A stretch of DNA of 64,000 nucleotides from Rhynochetos jubatus (lineage: Eukaryota; Chordata; Aves; Eurypygiformes; Rhynochetidae): NCBI GenBank assembly GCA_027574665.1, contig CM050658.1, positions 21,960,317 through 22,024,316 on the forward strand, in the 5' to 3' direction. The notes beneath the pieces are model-generated. The model saw nothing but the letters and a program-made list of their open reading frames with translations, did not search any database and was not told where the DNA came from. This document shows, in pieces, positions 1-13,678 of this stretch (within the stretch, counting starts at the first letter, position 1; the number at the start of each line of letters is the position of its first letter). The position numbers and the translations under genes are program-made.

Positions 1-40
1 GGGCATCTTACTTGAAGTACTTTTCTGTTTGTTTATTTGA

Positions 41-1281
<1,241 letters not shown>

Positions 1282-1353
1282 TTGGAGCAGATGCTGGAGA
1301 CATTAAACCGTGAAATACCTGATGCATTTTTAAATCAGCCTGGTGATAACTAG
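1282..1353 (+). CDS. Candidate terminal coding exon, in frame with 44-166, ending in TAG
   Basis: After the acceptor AG at 1280-1281 the phase-0 frame continues from the preceding exon as LEQMLETLNREIPDAF and seven more residues, then TAG at 1351-1353. The residues look like a real helix (L/M/L/I spacing with E, Q, R and N), consistent with the previous exon. Two readings are possible. First, this is an alternative last exon, so the protein ends in NQPGDN and the 3' UTR follows. Second, a cryptic donor CCTG|GTGATA at 1343 is used, giving a 61-nt exon (phase 1) that would splice to a downstream exon. That donor is weak because position +5 is T rather than G. The first reading is favoured by an AATAAA with a U-rich tract 1.3 kb downstream. 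The product is not recognised. Confidence 0.6.
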   Translation: MEQMLETLNREIPDAFLNQPGDN

Positions 1354-2690
1354 AAAAAATTTTAAAATATATATATGAGAAGGATCCAACAAAGGAAAAC
1401 AAATGCCCTTTAGCAAGTGCTATTCATTAGCCATAGGAGTCTGATTGCCATACATGATTTTTAGGCTGCTAAGAAGTGTCTGGTCTGCTGAAGACAGCAT
1501 TGAACACAGTTACAATTGCCCTAGTTAGTAATCTGTTGTTTGCAAATAGCAATGAATAGATTTCTTTTGAGGCTTCAGAAAGCATACAGGTATTTGTTTA
1601 TAAAGTTTCAGATGTTGTTCACACAAGGTGGAGTCTGGTGTGAGTTCATTGCAACTTACTGAAGTTCGGAGTTGAACATAAAAAATGAATTACCATGCTT
1701 TCAGAAATCTTTTGGTACAACAGTGAGGTTTATGCAGTGAAATCATTGCTCATAGGTGGAAAAGCTGACGTACAAAATATTTCCAAAGCTAATGCTTTCA
1801 AATTAGCCCAACTACAGTACAACTAGAGACTTTTCTTTATTTCTTCCCTGTAGCGTTGCTGTATTTTTGTAAAAACTCACCTGCTACGTCAGGGCTAACT
1901 ATTGTAACGGTCTTGATAAAGTTTGTGTTTATGTACAGGTAAGGTCCAACAGGCAGATTATTTGCAGGGTCTGGAGCATGCTTGCTTTCTTCAGCTAAAA
2001 AGACCTATTCTTTTGTTACATTTTGCCACTGTTGACTCAAAAACAGAGTTGGTTTTCTTGTCCTCCCCTACTCCCTCAGTATATAACGTGAGGCAGTTTT
2101 AAAAGTTTTCAGGTGTGCAAGAGAGTGCTTTTAGTATATTTTGTGTTAAATTGTTCTTGTATTTTGAGCTTGTTTTTCTCATACAGTGCAGTTGGTGCAA
2201 TTCATATAGCTGGCTTTGAAGACTGTGAAATGGATTTTCAGGTTTCTGGCTACTTTTGAGCTTCTGTTGGTAGATTCAGGCATTAGATTTGTTAAGATCA
2301 GTGCTCTTTACATTGATTTAAAATATTCTTGATATGTGGCGTTCTAAAAACAGCACTAAAACTAGCGAGAGAGGTTTCATAAGGCGTGTATGGCCTATTT
2401 TGGTCATTAGAATATTGGATTGTTCTCCTGAGAAGTTACTTGCCTTTCTGTGCTCAAATTCTCCACAGGGATTTTGTAAATGAGTATTGGATTTGGAGAC
2501 CATAAAAATGGCTTCTAGTAACTGAAGATTTTCCGTTCCTCCTGTCTGGTAAAATTTGACCCATGCCATTGCTCCACTGTAAAGTTGCATGTCATGCAAC
2601 CTTCAATTTACTGCAGTGATGCTATAATTGTGTTGCAATTCCATGTGTAAAATGACTGATACTGGGCTAATAAACTTGCAGCTGACAGGG
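1354..2690 (+). other. Candidate proximal 3' UTR
   Basis: The sequence from the TAG at 1351 to just past the AATAAA at 2669 has no further convincing frame and no recognised repeat. It contains no earlier AATAAA, so the first strong poly(A) signal after the stop is the one at 2669. It could equally be plain intron if the proximal end is not used. The minus-strand reading frame at 2318-2599 looks like chance. Confidence 0.4.
2669..2674 (+). promoter_or_regulatory. Candidate proximal polyadenylation signal AATAAA
   Basis: This is a canonical AATAAA on the sense strand, followed about 35 bases later by a 12-base T run (2710-2721). That spacing is right for a downstream U-rich element with cleavage near 2690. 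It would end the short transcript form that terminates in the exon at 1282. Confidence 0.45.
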
Positions 2691-5600
2691 AGACTACTCA
2701 ATCTAGTGGTTTTTTTTTTTTAAAGAAAGGATTGTTCTTTAAATGTTGATTCGTTAAGAGCATTTAATTGGATGTTTGCTCAGAAGCTTCCATGAAAACA
2801 TTGCCTTCCTGTGTGCTTAGCACACACTGCATTTGCCCTTGTTAAAGAAATGCAATTTACAGTAAGATATTAAAGACTTTACCCTTACTAAATATCTTTT
2901 TAACTTGCATTGTTCAATTTCCTCTTCTAGTGATGTGCTCTTGACCTGAGCGTTAATACCACCTTGACATACTTTACCCTATCTTTTTAAAATGACTAAG
3001 AATATAATCATAATTCATTGTGTAACCAGAGTAGGAATCATAACACAGATTTAGCCTGTGGTTCAAATTTGATATTAATTGCAGGGGTTTTAGTCAATAG
3101 AGGACCTATTTCTTTAACATGAGAAATTATCGATAAATTATAAATGTTCTACATGACTTCCTTAGCAGGACAATTTACTCAGAAAATAATAAAATTAGCA
3201 AGTGTTTCTATTCCGACTTCAAATGACAGTAAATTTCAGGCATCTGCTTTTTCCACATCTGGCTTCAATTTACGTTCTGTGGAACATTTTTTGGTTTTTT
3301 TAATACCAGTTAGATATTTATGTACAGCTTCAACAAGAGACTCTGATGACACACGTGGCTTTGAAGGCCAGTAGAAGCTGTGGGAAACTCCCACATCAGC
3401 ACTTAGACCTTGTTTCCACTGGATACAGTTCACTTTGGGAGCTACCCAAGCTCATGTAAAAATTGCACTTCTGTTTTCCAGATCACTTTGTCTCTTTACT
3501 CCTAGCATGAACTTCTTAACTTGACGCTTATTCAATGTGTAGTTGAGTTGAATAGCTGGCTTTAAAACAGAGAAAGCCTATGCATCCCTTGAATCATTTG
3601 TCAGAAACTAGAGACGTTGATTTGGAGGCAGAACAATGCACTGAGTGATTTCCAGTTCAGAACTTGGCTGGGCTGTCCAATGATGGTTTTGTATCACAGT
3701 GCATTTCTAAAACTGTGGTTTGCTTGCCACCTATGCCAGTCTTAACCCTGCAGTGTATATTTGGTTTTGCTGGTGTGGAGAGCTTTCTGTATTTAATCTA
3801 GTCTAAAATTCTAGCTTTCCTGATAGGCACTCAACTACTTTTGACTTCAAGATTATTTTTTACTGATGTGGCACGCTTCTGGAGGTAAAAACTGACACAT
3901 TAATAAAACCCATAGTCAGGATTATTCCATAGTTGTGGAAGAACCATTCCCATTTGGAAGATTTTCTAAGAAGCTTACTTTTTTAGGGGTACTCATTGTC
4001 TTGTTGCCTTTTTTCATCAAAACCAACTGAACATATGTAAGTGCTCTTGAAATCACTGGGAGTGAAGCATCTGTTGACATGTATTGGTGGAAGAAACGGT
4101 AGTAGTGGTAAAGTGAAATTTTTGCATGAATTCACTCGTATGTGCAGTTGAATTTCTATGCAATACCTTTTCAGCTGTATCCATTTTCAGAAGTACAGAA
4201 ACCTAATTTCTTTCTGTTCTTAGTAAGACCCAAGCATAAATGTACTTTCTTACTTTGAATTTCAATTCCTAAATTAATTGCATGCTTTAGAAAGCCTTAC
4301 TATACTTTCTGCTTTCATCAGGATGAAAGAAATGATAAAATACATAAAAGAGATTAAATGTTCCCTTTGTTTTATGATTGATTAAAATGCAAGAAGTGGT
4401 AGAACATCTACAGTCCGAGAGGTTCACAAAAAATTTTGAGAGAAATCAAACTCGGACTGGAGTTCATATTGCTGAATGTGATTATAAAGGTCAGATATTG
4501 GTGCCAGCAGGTCACAATGTCTATGTTATTTTACTTCATTAACTTTCTGCTTCAGGTTTCTTATCCCATATAATGTGGTCCACAGTATCTATGGTTTCTA
4601 AGAAAAGCTCTTGTGGTCAGTGAATGAACGCTCTTTGGTATTCGCAAAACCCCCTGGCTGTGCTGGTTTACTGTGTCCTAGAGAAGAGTAGGATATCATG
4701 CTAGTAAGATACGTTGAGCTCTTTGAATAGAAGAAAATACAGAAAATCTTTTTTTATTTTGATTCTGCACTTAGTTGAAGTTTGTGCAGCCATTTCTTGG
4801 GAAACTGGACTTAGTTGTACAGTAGGCAACTGGTATTAAACGTGAACTTTATACTTACCCAAATTTGGAAGAAAAGTAAGAATTTCCGAAGTGCTTTGTT
4901 ATTAAAAATATCCTGCATGTTTATGATTCTGCATTATGTTATGCAGTGTATTTGGTGCTGAAACAATAACATATAAATAGCCCAAAAAAACCCCAAACAA
5001 AACAGAACACAGCTTCAACAATATACTAGTAAGTTCTGTAATGTAACTTTTTTTTTTTTTCTGTTAACCAAGGACTATTCAGAATTGAATTTTACTTGAT
5101 GTTATGAAAATTTCCAAAAAAAAAAATCAGTACTGATGGGTAGACCAAAATTGATATTTGAGACTTTTCTGTGTGAGCTTTTTTGTTTTCCTTCATGTTT
5201 TTAATCTGGTGCATTTCAGAAGAAATTCACTTTGACAGATTCAGGCCTGCCCTGGAGTCTCTTTCTTAAGAGATTAAGAGATTAATCTGTTTTCTTTCAG
5301 GAGGTGGGTTGTTTTTCTCTTTTTGAGTTTTCTCATGATGTCAATTAGTGTAATCATTTTTCTTCATTCATCAAGCAATATTTCCCAGATCTTCAAATAA
5401 TAGTAATTTTTTATCTGCAAAATAACTCCTGTTGAACACAGTCCCAAATCAGAAATGATTCTTGGTTATAGTAGATTTTAAGTTGTATGTACATTTCCAA
5501 TGCATTCGGGTGGTTATGCTTTGCTATTACATGCCTGAAATAGATTTAATAAGTGTCCTTCATCACAATATTCTGCTGAATCTATGGTATGTCTGCTGCA

Positions 5601-6290
5601 GAAATTTTGCCAAGGAGAGGTGGTTGTTACATCAGCATCAACCAGTTCAAAATTAGTTTTACAGCCTTTGAAGAAGCCCAAGAGTGGTCTTAGTGTTGAT
5701 ACCGTATGCTGATACCTTATTCTCCTTTTTGAAGAATTTAGAACTATCTGTCAAGCGTTTCCTCTAGGTTGTAGCAAAACATGATCTCTTTGTCTTTCCT
5801 CCGATAACTTTATGTCTGATTTCCTTTATTGTTATTAATAATACTCAGATGCTCTTCCTAGGACTTACATCAGCACCTGGTGTGCACAAATACTCATGTT
5901 TCATGATATATTTGATTAAACATGTATTTGTCCCTTCAGGACAGGGAGGGCCATGTGCAGTCTTTTCACTTAGTCGAAGCCAAGGGAAAGAAAAGGGAAG
6001 GACAGTTGATTGTAGGGTTGTACAGAATGGAAAGATTTCTTTGAGCATACCGTACCACAGCTATGCTTCAAGGAAGATCTCAAGGATCAGAGCCTGCCAG
6101 TCTTCGAAGATGAGAGTCCTGTAAGACCAGAGCTTGGAGTATTATAGTTACAACCATATATTCATCAGTCAACCCCTGTTAATGTCTGAATTCCAAAGAG
6201 AGGTTATAAAGTGAGGCCAGCTATCGAAACACTCCCATATCACTTGGAATGCATAAATCTGCATTGTCATAAACATTCTTTGTGACCTTG
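2691..6290. other. Intronic or intergenic AT-rich sequence, no gene seen
   Basis: The stretch is AT-rich with T runs at 2710-2721 and 5048-5060 and many short frames that stop quickly. An acceptor-like TTTGTCCCTTCAG at about 5927-5939 opens a frame, but it has no matching donor, so I do not call an exon. No transposon was recognised here. Confidence 0.6.
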
Positions 6291-6393
6291 TGTGCTGACT
6301 TTGGCTGGGATGGAGTTAATTTTCTTCATAGTAGGAGGGAGGGATGGAGCAGCTGTGTGGTGTTTAGGTGCCAGCTGCGTTTAAACCAGGACG
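6291..6393 (+). mobile_element. Internally deleted avian ERV-type LTR remnant
   Basis: The segment starts TGTGCTGACTTTGGCTGGGA and continues through GAGTTAATTTTCTTCATAG. From memory, this matches the 5' end of a common avian endogenous-retrovirus LTR family (TGTGCTGG-TTTGGCTGGGAT-GAGTTAATTTT type). The last 50 or so bases (GCAGCTGTGTGGTGTTTAGG, then GCCAGCTGCGTTTAAACCAG) resemble the 3' end of the same LTR. A complete LTR of this type is several hundred bases long, so about 103 bp implies that the middle, including the promoter and poly(A) region, has been lost. There is no coding sequence, and no clear target-site duplication is visible. The family name is not certain. Confidence 0.55.
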
Positions 6394-7301
6394 CCCTGTT
6401 TCAAAAACATGAAACAACCTTACAAAATATTTTTACTTGCAAATTTTGACTTGTAAATGCTGGTATCCTTCAATAAAAATGTGCTACTGATTAGCTGCAT
6501 AGATTGATAGATTTATTAAACTTGTATAGTTGTTAGTCAAATTAAGTGAAACTCTGCAAATTCAAATGTAAGTGTTAATCCTTGGGGCAGAGATAGAGGA
6601 AATGATGAATATTCAGTGTGAAGAATTTTTTTAATTTAAGCTGCTGTTGATATCAAGTTGTCTTTTTTTGTTTACATTTCAAAAATAGGGAAAAATTTAG
6701 ACTAAAACCTCTGAAAGAAATTGAATAATGGCATTTGGGGTATCAACAGGTGGTAATTTGTAAATTTTTTTTTTTCAAATATTCAAGTATGAATTGCTGT
6801 CACAGTGCCCAAACATTGATAGAGTTTAAACCTCTATATAAAATTTCACAGTAAATCTTGTGTAGCTATAAAATGGAAAGTATTGCTATGAATAAACTTA
6901 TAATCTCATCAGTTTTTATGTGAGGGAAAAAGCTGTGCAACAAATAGCAGTCAGTGCCTCATTTTATGAGCTATAAGAAAGTTAGCTTTAGTAATATAGC
7001 ACCTTCCCAGGTGCTACGAAACTGCTGTAGCATTAATATTTTGTCTATGTTCTTCATCATGCCTGTGGAGCTTTGAGTACTGGCCCGTGTAGATAATAAT
7101 TCAGGATTGTTTGTCCCCTTTATAAGCACTATTGATCAGGTTAGTACTGTTCGATATCAGGCATTCTGTACCAGGAGGGCTCAAAGCGCCTGTGCTTTCT
7201 GATGTTGCCTGTTTTAACAATAACAGCACCTCAGGTACAGTTGCAAAGGTACTCTATTTTTCTTTTGTATTAATTATTTTCAGTGCTCTCATTAGATGAG
7301 T
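6394..7301. other. Non-coding sequence, nothing recognised
   Basis: AT-rich sequence with short poly-T and poly-A runs and no reading frame of note lies between the LTR remnant and the CR1 copy. Confidence 0.6.
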
Positions 7302-7735
7302 ATCTAAACCAACGGTGTCCTGGGCTATGTCCAGAGCAGCGTGGCCAGCAGGTTGAGGGAGGTGATTCTCCCCCTCTAGTCTGCTCTCATGAAACCCCAC
7401 CTGAAGTACTGCATCCAGCTGTGGAGCCCTCAACAGCAGAAGGGTATTGACCGTTTGGAGCAAGTTCAGAGGAGGCCACAAAAATGCTCAGACGGTCGGA
7501 GCACCTCTGCTATGAGGACAGGCTTAGAGAATTGGGCTTGTTCAGCCTGGAGAAGAGAAAGCTCTGGGGAGACCTTATAGCACCTTCCAGTACCTGAAGA
7601 GGGCCTACAAGAAAGCTGGGGGTGGGGGGATTTTTTCCAAGGGCCTGTAGTGACAGGACAAGGGGTAACGGGTTTAAATTGTAAGTGGGGAGATTTAGAT
7701 TGGAGATCAGGAAGAAATTCTTCCTGATGCAGCAC
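7302..7735 (+). mobile_element. CR1 retrotransposon fragment (end of ORF2 plus part of 3' UTR), sense
   Basis: Translation of 7389 onward gives [20 protein letters not shown] and LEQVQRR, matching the conserved C-terminal part of CR1 ORF2 (RPHLEYC-Q-W-P, LERVQRR). Upstream bases encode the [21 protein letters not shown] stretch. Downstream is the well-known GGCTTGTTCAGCCTGGAGAA block, then ACAAGGGGTAACGGGTTTAA and GGAAGAAATTCTTCCTGATG, after which the match ends. The element is truncated at both ends: it lacks the reverse-transcriptase core on the left and the final 3' UTR with the ATTCTGTGA terminus on the right. The frame is broken in several places, so it is dead. It resembles the minus-strand copy at 51098-52120 and is probably the same broad subfamily. 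Confidence 0.92.
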
Positions 7736-8565
7736 ATCACTATCACCATATTAAATATTTCCTATCCTCCTTTTTTTTTACTCTGCTTTGGACAGTAAGT
7801 GCATTCTTCCGTATGTAACAAAGCTAAAACTTTTTTCCAGGAACATTCTCACCCTTCTGATACTCGACTGTGACAGAAGTGCTGCACATCTCTGTCGCAT
7901 AATATAATTTTAATTATATTCTTTACTAATCACTTATAATAATATTGTATAATTGTCCATGTTTCCATTTCACCTGCCCTGTATATACGTAAGGAAATAC
8001 TGTCTTGAGTGTTTTGGCTGTTCCATCAGCACGAATAGACACAAAATCTACTAATCCAGGCACAAAACGTAATCCTATATAATCTAAAGGTAAAGAAAAG
8101 TGATCAAAGGAGTTAAAATTCAACCAGGCTGCCTGTGGAGATAGCGTTTTGCAAAGTGCTTTTCCTTCATCTCTCTAATGATTATCCAGAGTTTTAAGGT
8201 AAAGCAGTGCTCAACAACCATGCCTAAAAACAGATGTGGTATTACTAAAGTGGTGTATCACTTCAAACTAGTGGAGTTATGAACACGAATTTCCTATATG
8301 CTCTGGCTAAATTTTCTAGGAGTCTCACACCTTGAAATTCATAGGGACTTAGGCACTGAGATCCTAAAATCTTTCTTCCTAGTTGGATCCAAATGTTTCT
8401 GGCTTGTAGTCTGTTCTCTCCTCCTACTCTCTTTCCACTCCTCTGTCTAGAAGAGGACTAGTACATTACAACACTAACCAGGTGTTTCAGAGAGATTGTT
8501 GTTTCCTGGCTAGTGAGAGCCACTGATAACTTTAACCTGTAATAGATTTACTACTGGGTGTCTTA
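7736..8565. other. Non-coding sequence, nothing recognised
   Basis: This spacer between two CR1 pieces is AT-rich, with no splice-bounded frame and no recognised repeat. Confidence 0.6.
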
Positions 8566-8795
8566 TTCACAAAGTACTAGGGGTTGGAAAGGACCTCCAG
8601 AGATCATCTAGCCCAACCCCCCTGCCAGAGCAGGATCACCCAGAGCAGATCACACAGGAACAAGTCCAGGGGCTTTGGAAAGTCTCCAGGGAAGGAGACT
8701 CCCCCACCTCTCTGGGCAGCCTGTCCCAGGGCTCTGTTGCCATGCTTGAAATGGTAAAATAACTTCTCCATGTTCTTGTCTATGTACCTCAGCAG
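8566..8795 (-). mobile_element. CR1 3'-end fragment, antisense
   Basis: Reading the plus strand, GGTTGGAAAGGACCTCCAGA, GATCATCTAGCCCAACCCCC and CTCTCTGGGCAGCCTGTCCC are the reverse complement of the CR1 3' UTR. The fragment starts at the element's 3' end (left) and fades out near CAACTTCTCCATGTTCTTG at about 8760-8790. It is old and diverged, with no coding sequence. Confidence 0.85.
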
Positions 8796-11700
8796 TCAAA
8801 TTGCAGCAGTCTGTCACTAAGAAGTTAAAATAAGTGCTGCTCATGACTTTTGTACAGGGTCAAAAGTTTATAGTAGGGGGAAAAAGTATCCAGACTCTGG
8901 TAACAAGCAGTAACAGTAAGAATAATACTGTGAAAGTCTCACTCTTTCATTACTATGTGTATACAGAAGAGAACACCCTGATATATGTAGAAAAAGAGGT
9001 CAAAATAGATTGTAATTTGTCAACATTATTCTGCAGTATTTTTTTTTTATTTATATTATCCTCATATTGAGCTGGCGTACCACCTTGGGATAGAAAATGC
9101 TTTAGATTTTGGTTTTGTTTTATTTAAATGTTCATTCAAACCTGTCTTCCCATCACCTGCCTTTGTTATCCCTCTACACATGTCTGAAAGAGAATATCCT
9201 AACTGATTCAAATGGCCTTTGAACAGTGCTGCTGTCAAACCCTCACATCCCTGTTCTGTCAAATCAAGGTGCCATATATTTCTCTTCCGAATACTGTAAT
9301 AATACTTGGCATTTTTGATGGATTCGGGATTTCCATGTCTTCGAGGGTTTGGGCAACAGCAAGCTAATGGAAGTGAAGGAACATACTGTGCCTAGTCTTT
9401 TTGTGTCCTGTTTGCAAAGATTCAGGTAGTCCCTGATTCCTGTCAGTGCCTACTTGGCAGGGTGAATAAGGAAGACCTGACTGCAAGATTTAACAAAATC
9501 AAATGCCACTGAAGTCATGTTGTTTAATGGAGACAGTAACAATAACACATATAGATAAAAATAAAAACCTTGTCAGAGTACTTTGTGTGTCATGGTAATT
9601 AGGTTCAAAAATCCCTGGAGTAAACTTTTGGGAAATAACTTTCCAACATTTTGGTAATCTGCAGTGATTAGAGATTCATTTTATGGCTCTATCATAAAAA
9701 AGTAATTGTTTACCTGTGATTGGGATCTGATTCCCTCTGTAACCTCAGCACAAACTAGTGGTATGTGATAAAAGGAGAAATATCAAGTGATTATGGTCTC
9801 ATTCCTGTAGAAAGAATGTCTTCTTTGTCTGATGCTCCAAATACTTAGTGTGAGTGAAATAGGGCATTTTTATGCCCACAAATAAAAAAGTAATGAGACA
9901 TAAGCTTCTTAATTTTCAGTTGTGTAAAGGGGAGGGCAGGGAAAGTTAAGACAGCTTAACAGTGAGCCTTTCTGCCCCAAAAATTCAGTACTTCTGAATA
10001 TTCTTGCGCTTCCCCTTTGTGGGAATAGGTTATGAAATTGTTAGCTGTCCCTTTTTGCACAAGGTGAGCCAGAACGTTCCCAGATCTCCTTTACATTTGA
10101 GACCCGGCCAAATGATACATCTAGATGTGTCCCACCTTACAATGACTAAGTGTGCTTAAAAGTTACCGTGTACTTGAACTCTCCTTTTTTTCTGCTAACC
10201 TAACTCTTGATGTCTTGCTGTAAGGAAGCCCAGAACTGTATCAGTTTGAGTAATAACAGAAAAAACAAAGTTCATAATTCCTGAAGTAACCTCAGAAAAC
10301 TGTATCTATGTTAAGAACACAGTTCCTCTGCTGGAATTCTAGCAAAGGCAGGATAGTCAGTAAGCAAGAAGCTGAAGTTTATGAATTAATACTTAGAATG
10401 CTGAGAGAGAGCAAGTGCATGTCTGGAGATGAAACTATGATGCTCTTGGTGTAGAGCTTTCAGCCTCCTCTCTTTCCCTTCCCAGGATCCTGACTTTTCC
10501 TTTGCCCTTGCTCTAATCAGTTCTCCTTCCTTGTGGGATTTGGGATTAGGTAGGTGGTGAGGACAAGAATTGCGTTTTCCAAAATATCTAGCTATTTTTT
10601 TGCAGAGGAGTCTGTATAAAACCAAAGCTCTCTTTTGGGGTAGTCCCCATTTTGAGCAAAGTATATTGTTACTAAAACAGTATTTGGCAAATTAGGGTTA
10701 TAACCTGCATTCCCTGTTTTGGGGGTTTTTTGGGGGGATGGGGTTGGAGCAGAGGAAGGGGGGCAGAGCAGGAGAGGAGTAATTCTCTTCTAGAAAGATT
10801 TTCAAACTATGTTGATCCTTTTTTTCTAAAGGAAGAATCTCCAGTAGAGAAGGGAGCAGTCAAGTAATTTAGGGATTAAATCTCTGCCATCCCAATATCT
10901 TTTCTTACAATGGAGAATGAACAGACTGTTCAAGATGCATTCTGTTATTCTCATGTGAAGAATAAGAAATTACACAACACAGACAAACATGCTGATAAAC
11001 TTTGTTTTCTAATTAAGAACATAAATTATACAATGTGCATCTTAGTGCAAGCGAACAGTTGCAGAGTATATGGGCCCCTGTAGATCATTCGAGTAAACAA
11101 AGAAAAAAGTTTGCTGCTGGACAAATTACTACCAGGTGCAGATTTCAATAAACACATGCTCTTGTAGCCTTACCCAAAGGTGCTATGAATTTCTGGAGGC
11201 AAGTCTGCCTCTGCATTCACTAAACTGTTGAACATTTGAATGATAATTGAGTTACTGTATTATGTATGAATGCACTCCATCCCCCTGGTTTTTAATGTAC
11301 TCTGTTCATCTTGCAGACCTTTAAATGTTGTCCGCAAGAATATTTAATTGTTAACTGTGTTTGCATTCTTCTGACGGTCTTGATTGCCTCTGCACATTTC
11401 TCTAAAACTTCTCACATGACATTCATGTTAGAGTTGTGCAAGAGAACTTGTGCTGCTAATTATCACGTATGCCGAGCGTGTTGGTATTTTTTTATTGTCA
11501 ACATGTAATTTTGACTACAAGACCTTGCTGCACAAACAGTAGTTCCTTTTTTTAACTTTAAAAACTACCGATTTTCCTGTAATTATAGGTGGAACTAGTG
11601 AGAGGCAATAAATGAAGTTGATTACAATGCACAGAATTGTTGAAAATCCTGCAGATTCACCACAATCGCTCTTTAATGCCAGTGATTGCTACTTCACGTT

Positions 11701-13110
11701 CACATGGCAGTCAGAGGAAATTATGCATCACAAATTTTAATTACAATACATCAAGACTTACTCCTGTGTTGAAATCTCATATGGAAAACCCTTCGTAAAC
11801 CACTTTTTAACTTAAACTTTCACAATGTCTTAGAGTTTGTTTCTTTATGAATTTTGGAATCATTTTACCAGTTTGTACATGTACATCCATATTGTTACTA
11901 TAATGCAAATGTTGTTGACTAAAGTTGACACTAATTTTGCAGAGATTTTATAAAATGGGTAAATTTTATTAGCCTTTAAAAGTAGTACTAACCTACCTCT
12001 TACTGGCCTGTTTTCTTTCTGTTTGATTCTGAATGTTTTCCTGATATTTACACTTGAATGAACATCTCAACAAAGTCCTGACATTTGCCTTACTCTAGTT
12101 CAGGTTCTCCTGAAGTTTCCTTTTTACAACATCTTCTTGAACACATTATAACTTGGCTTCTAGTTGTAATCTGCTATGCAACATGGTTGTTTTTATGGAA
12201 TTGGCTGGTGTCCTGGAGAAGCCCACCTGATAGCTTAGGAGTGATAAAAATTAATGACCAATTCCATAGTTAAAACCCAGATTTGATTCCAAGATTAGTC
12301 TATTTGTGCCAAAGAAGATAAGGATTGCTTTAGTCTGAAGTTTTCCTTAGCAGTGACTTCTCTTAGTTGATTTAAGTGCAAACTGGTAGAAAGTCCATCT
12401 CCTTGTAAGTGAAAGTTACCTCAGGAAAAGACATTAAAAATAACAAAATAAAATTTTGTCCAGGAGAAAAGTTTCATTTTGAAGTTTGGAGAATGTAACA
12501 TTAAAAAAAAAATAAAAATTTAGGATCAGTTTCTGTTTTCTTGGTCTCTTGACCTTTGAAAACCCCACTCTAGATATTCATTAACATGCTTCAAATTAAC
12601 AATGAGTTTTTGCATTCTCTAGATAGAGAGTCTGGGACACTGAAACTGTACTTCACATGGAATATTTCATGAAGTAAGAGCAGCTAGTGGGTTAAGGAGG
12701 AAAACATTTGTCATTATACAGGTGTGGTGATGATTTACAAAGTCATTTAATTCTTCTACAGTGACCCTAAAATAATGTGATTTTACTGGATAGATATGAA
12801 TGGCTTTGATAAAGGGAAAATGCTAGGCATTGAAATCTAACAACATACTCTTACAACAGTTAGGTTGAGCTGCAAGCCTTGGTATGAAGTCATGGCTAAA
12901 ACAGGAGTAAGAACATATATGAAGCAAATATTACTTGTTTTGTCTTTAACTCTTTAGCACTTTGTCACCAAAGGCAGGAAGGCCAAATGCATGTCCTTAG
13001 ACCTTGTTTCGGTAATTTTGATACTGTTTGACAATGAAAAATGTAAGTCAAATTTTTCATGTCATCATTGCTTTTCAGTAGAAAATGGTTACCTATATGA
13101 GATTTTAGTT
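8796..13110. other. Non-coding intronic sequence
   Basis: More than 4 kb of AT-rich DNA has only chance reading frames. The one visible compositional oddity is the G-run cluster at 10721-10763. No repeat, RNA gene or exon could be supported. Confidence 0.6.
10721..10763 (+). other. G-run cluster with G-quadruplex potential
   Basis: Runs of G5, G6, G4 and G6 occur on the plus (sense) strand, separated by TTTTTT, AT and a 14-base GA-rich loop. The first three runs satisfy the usual G3+ with loop 1-7 rule. A four-run quadruplex needs either splitting of the G6 run or the longer last loop. Confidence 0.5.
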
Positions 13111-13262
13111 AACAGGTTGCCCAGAAGGGTTGGAACTCTCCAGCCTTGGAGATACTCTGAAGCTGTCTGGGCATGCTCCATTGTGCTGTAGGTGATGCTG
13201 CTGGAGCAGGGGCTATGACCTCCAGAGATCCCTTCCAACTGAGTCTTCCTGTGATTCTGTGA
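13111..13262 (+). mobile_element. CR1 3' terminus, sense
   Basis: The block begins AACAGGTTGCCCAGAAGGGT, continues with the GAGCAGGGGCTATGACCTCC and AGAGATCCCTTCCAACTGAG segments, and finishes TGTGATTCTGTGA. This is the last 150 or so bases of a CR1 element, including its characteristic octamer-type end. It is a severely 5'-truncated insertion with no coding content. Confidence 0.88.
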
Positions 13263-13620
13263 GCTGCCTGTCTTTGGTCTCACAGAGTCGAGTGTCTGCT
13301 CTTTGAGCAGATGTTAAACAAATACAGCAATAAAAATAAGCAGGTATACCAGGCTCCAGAGATTTGGAAGGAACAATTACTATTAACTCTAAAAAATGGG
13401 GCTGGAGAAATCGCTTTTCAAATCACAGGGAGAAGGGGAGCACACAAGTCTGTTCCAGCAGTGTATATGTATGTGCCTGGTTAACGAAAGCCTGAGAACA
13501 AGTGGGGGGATCTAAGAGATTCTTGTATGGTAAAAGAAATAAAACCATGATTCTGTAATGCATGAAAAGAAAGCTAAACCAGACTCAGATAATTTTCATC
13601 AAACAAAACTATATAAAAAT

Positions 13621-13678
13621 AGTCTTTAACTTATCTCATGGAGATAAGTTAACTTACATGGATGGTAAGTTAAAGACT
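13621..13678. repeat. Nested inverted repeat (two hairpins within an outer 13-bp stem)
   Basis: The outer arms AGTCTTTAACTTA (13621-13633) and TAAGTTAAAGACT (13666-13678) are perfect reverse complements. Inside, AACTTATCTC (13628-13637) and GAGATAAGTT (13641-13650) form a perfect 10-bp stem with a 3-base loop. TTAACTTA (13649-13656) and TAAGTTAA (13666-13673) form a third alternative stem. The stems overlap and compete, so this is either a duplicated and inverted short segment or a cruciform-prone site. Confidence 0.85.

Noticed and set aside
4660..4700. TGTGCTGGTTTACTG resembling an LTR start
   Set aside because: The similarity stops after about a dozen bases and no other LTR part follows.
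5940..6124. Acceptor-like TTTGTCCCTTCAG opening a frame
   Set aside because: No matching donor, and the frame residues look arbitrary.
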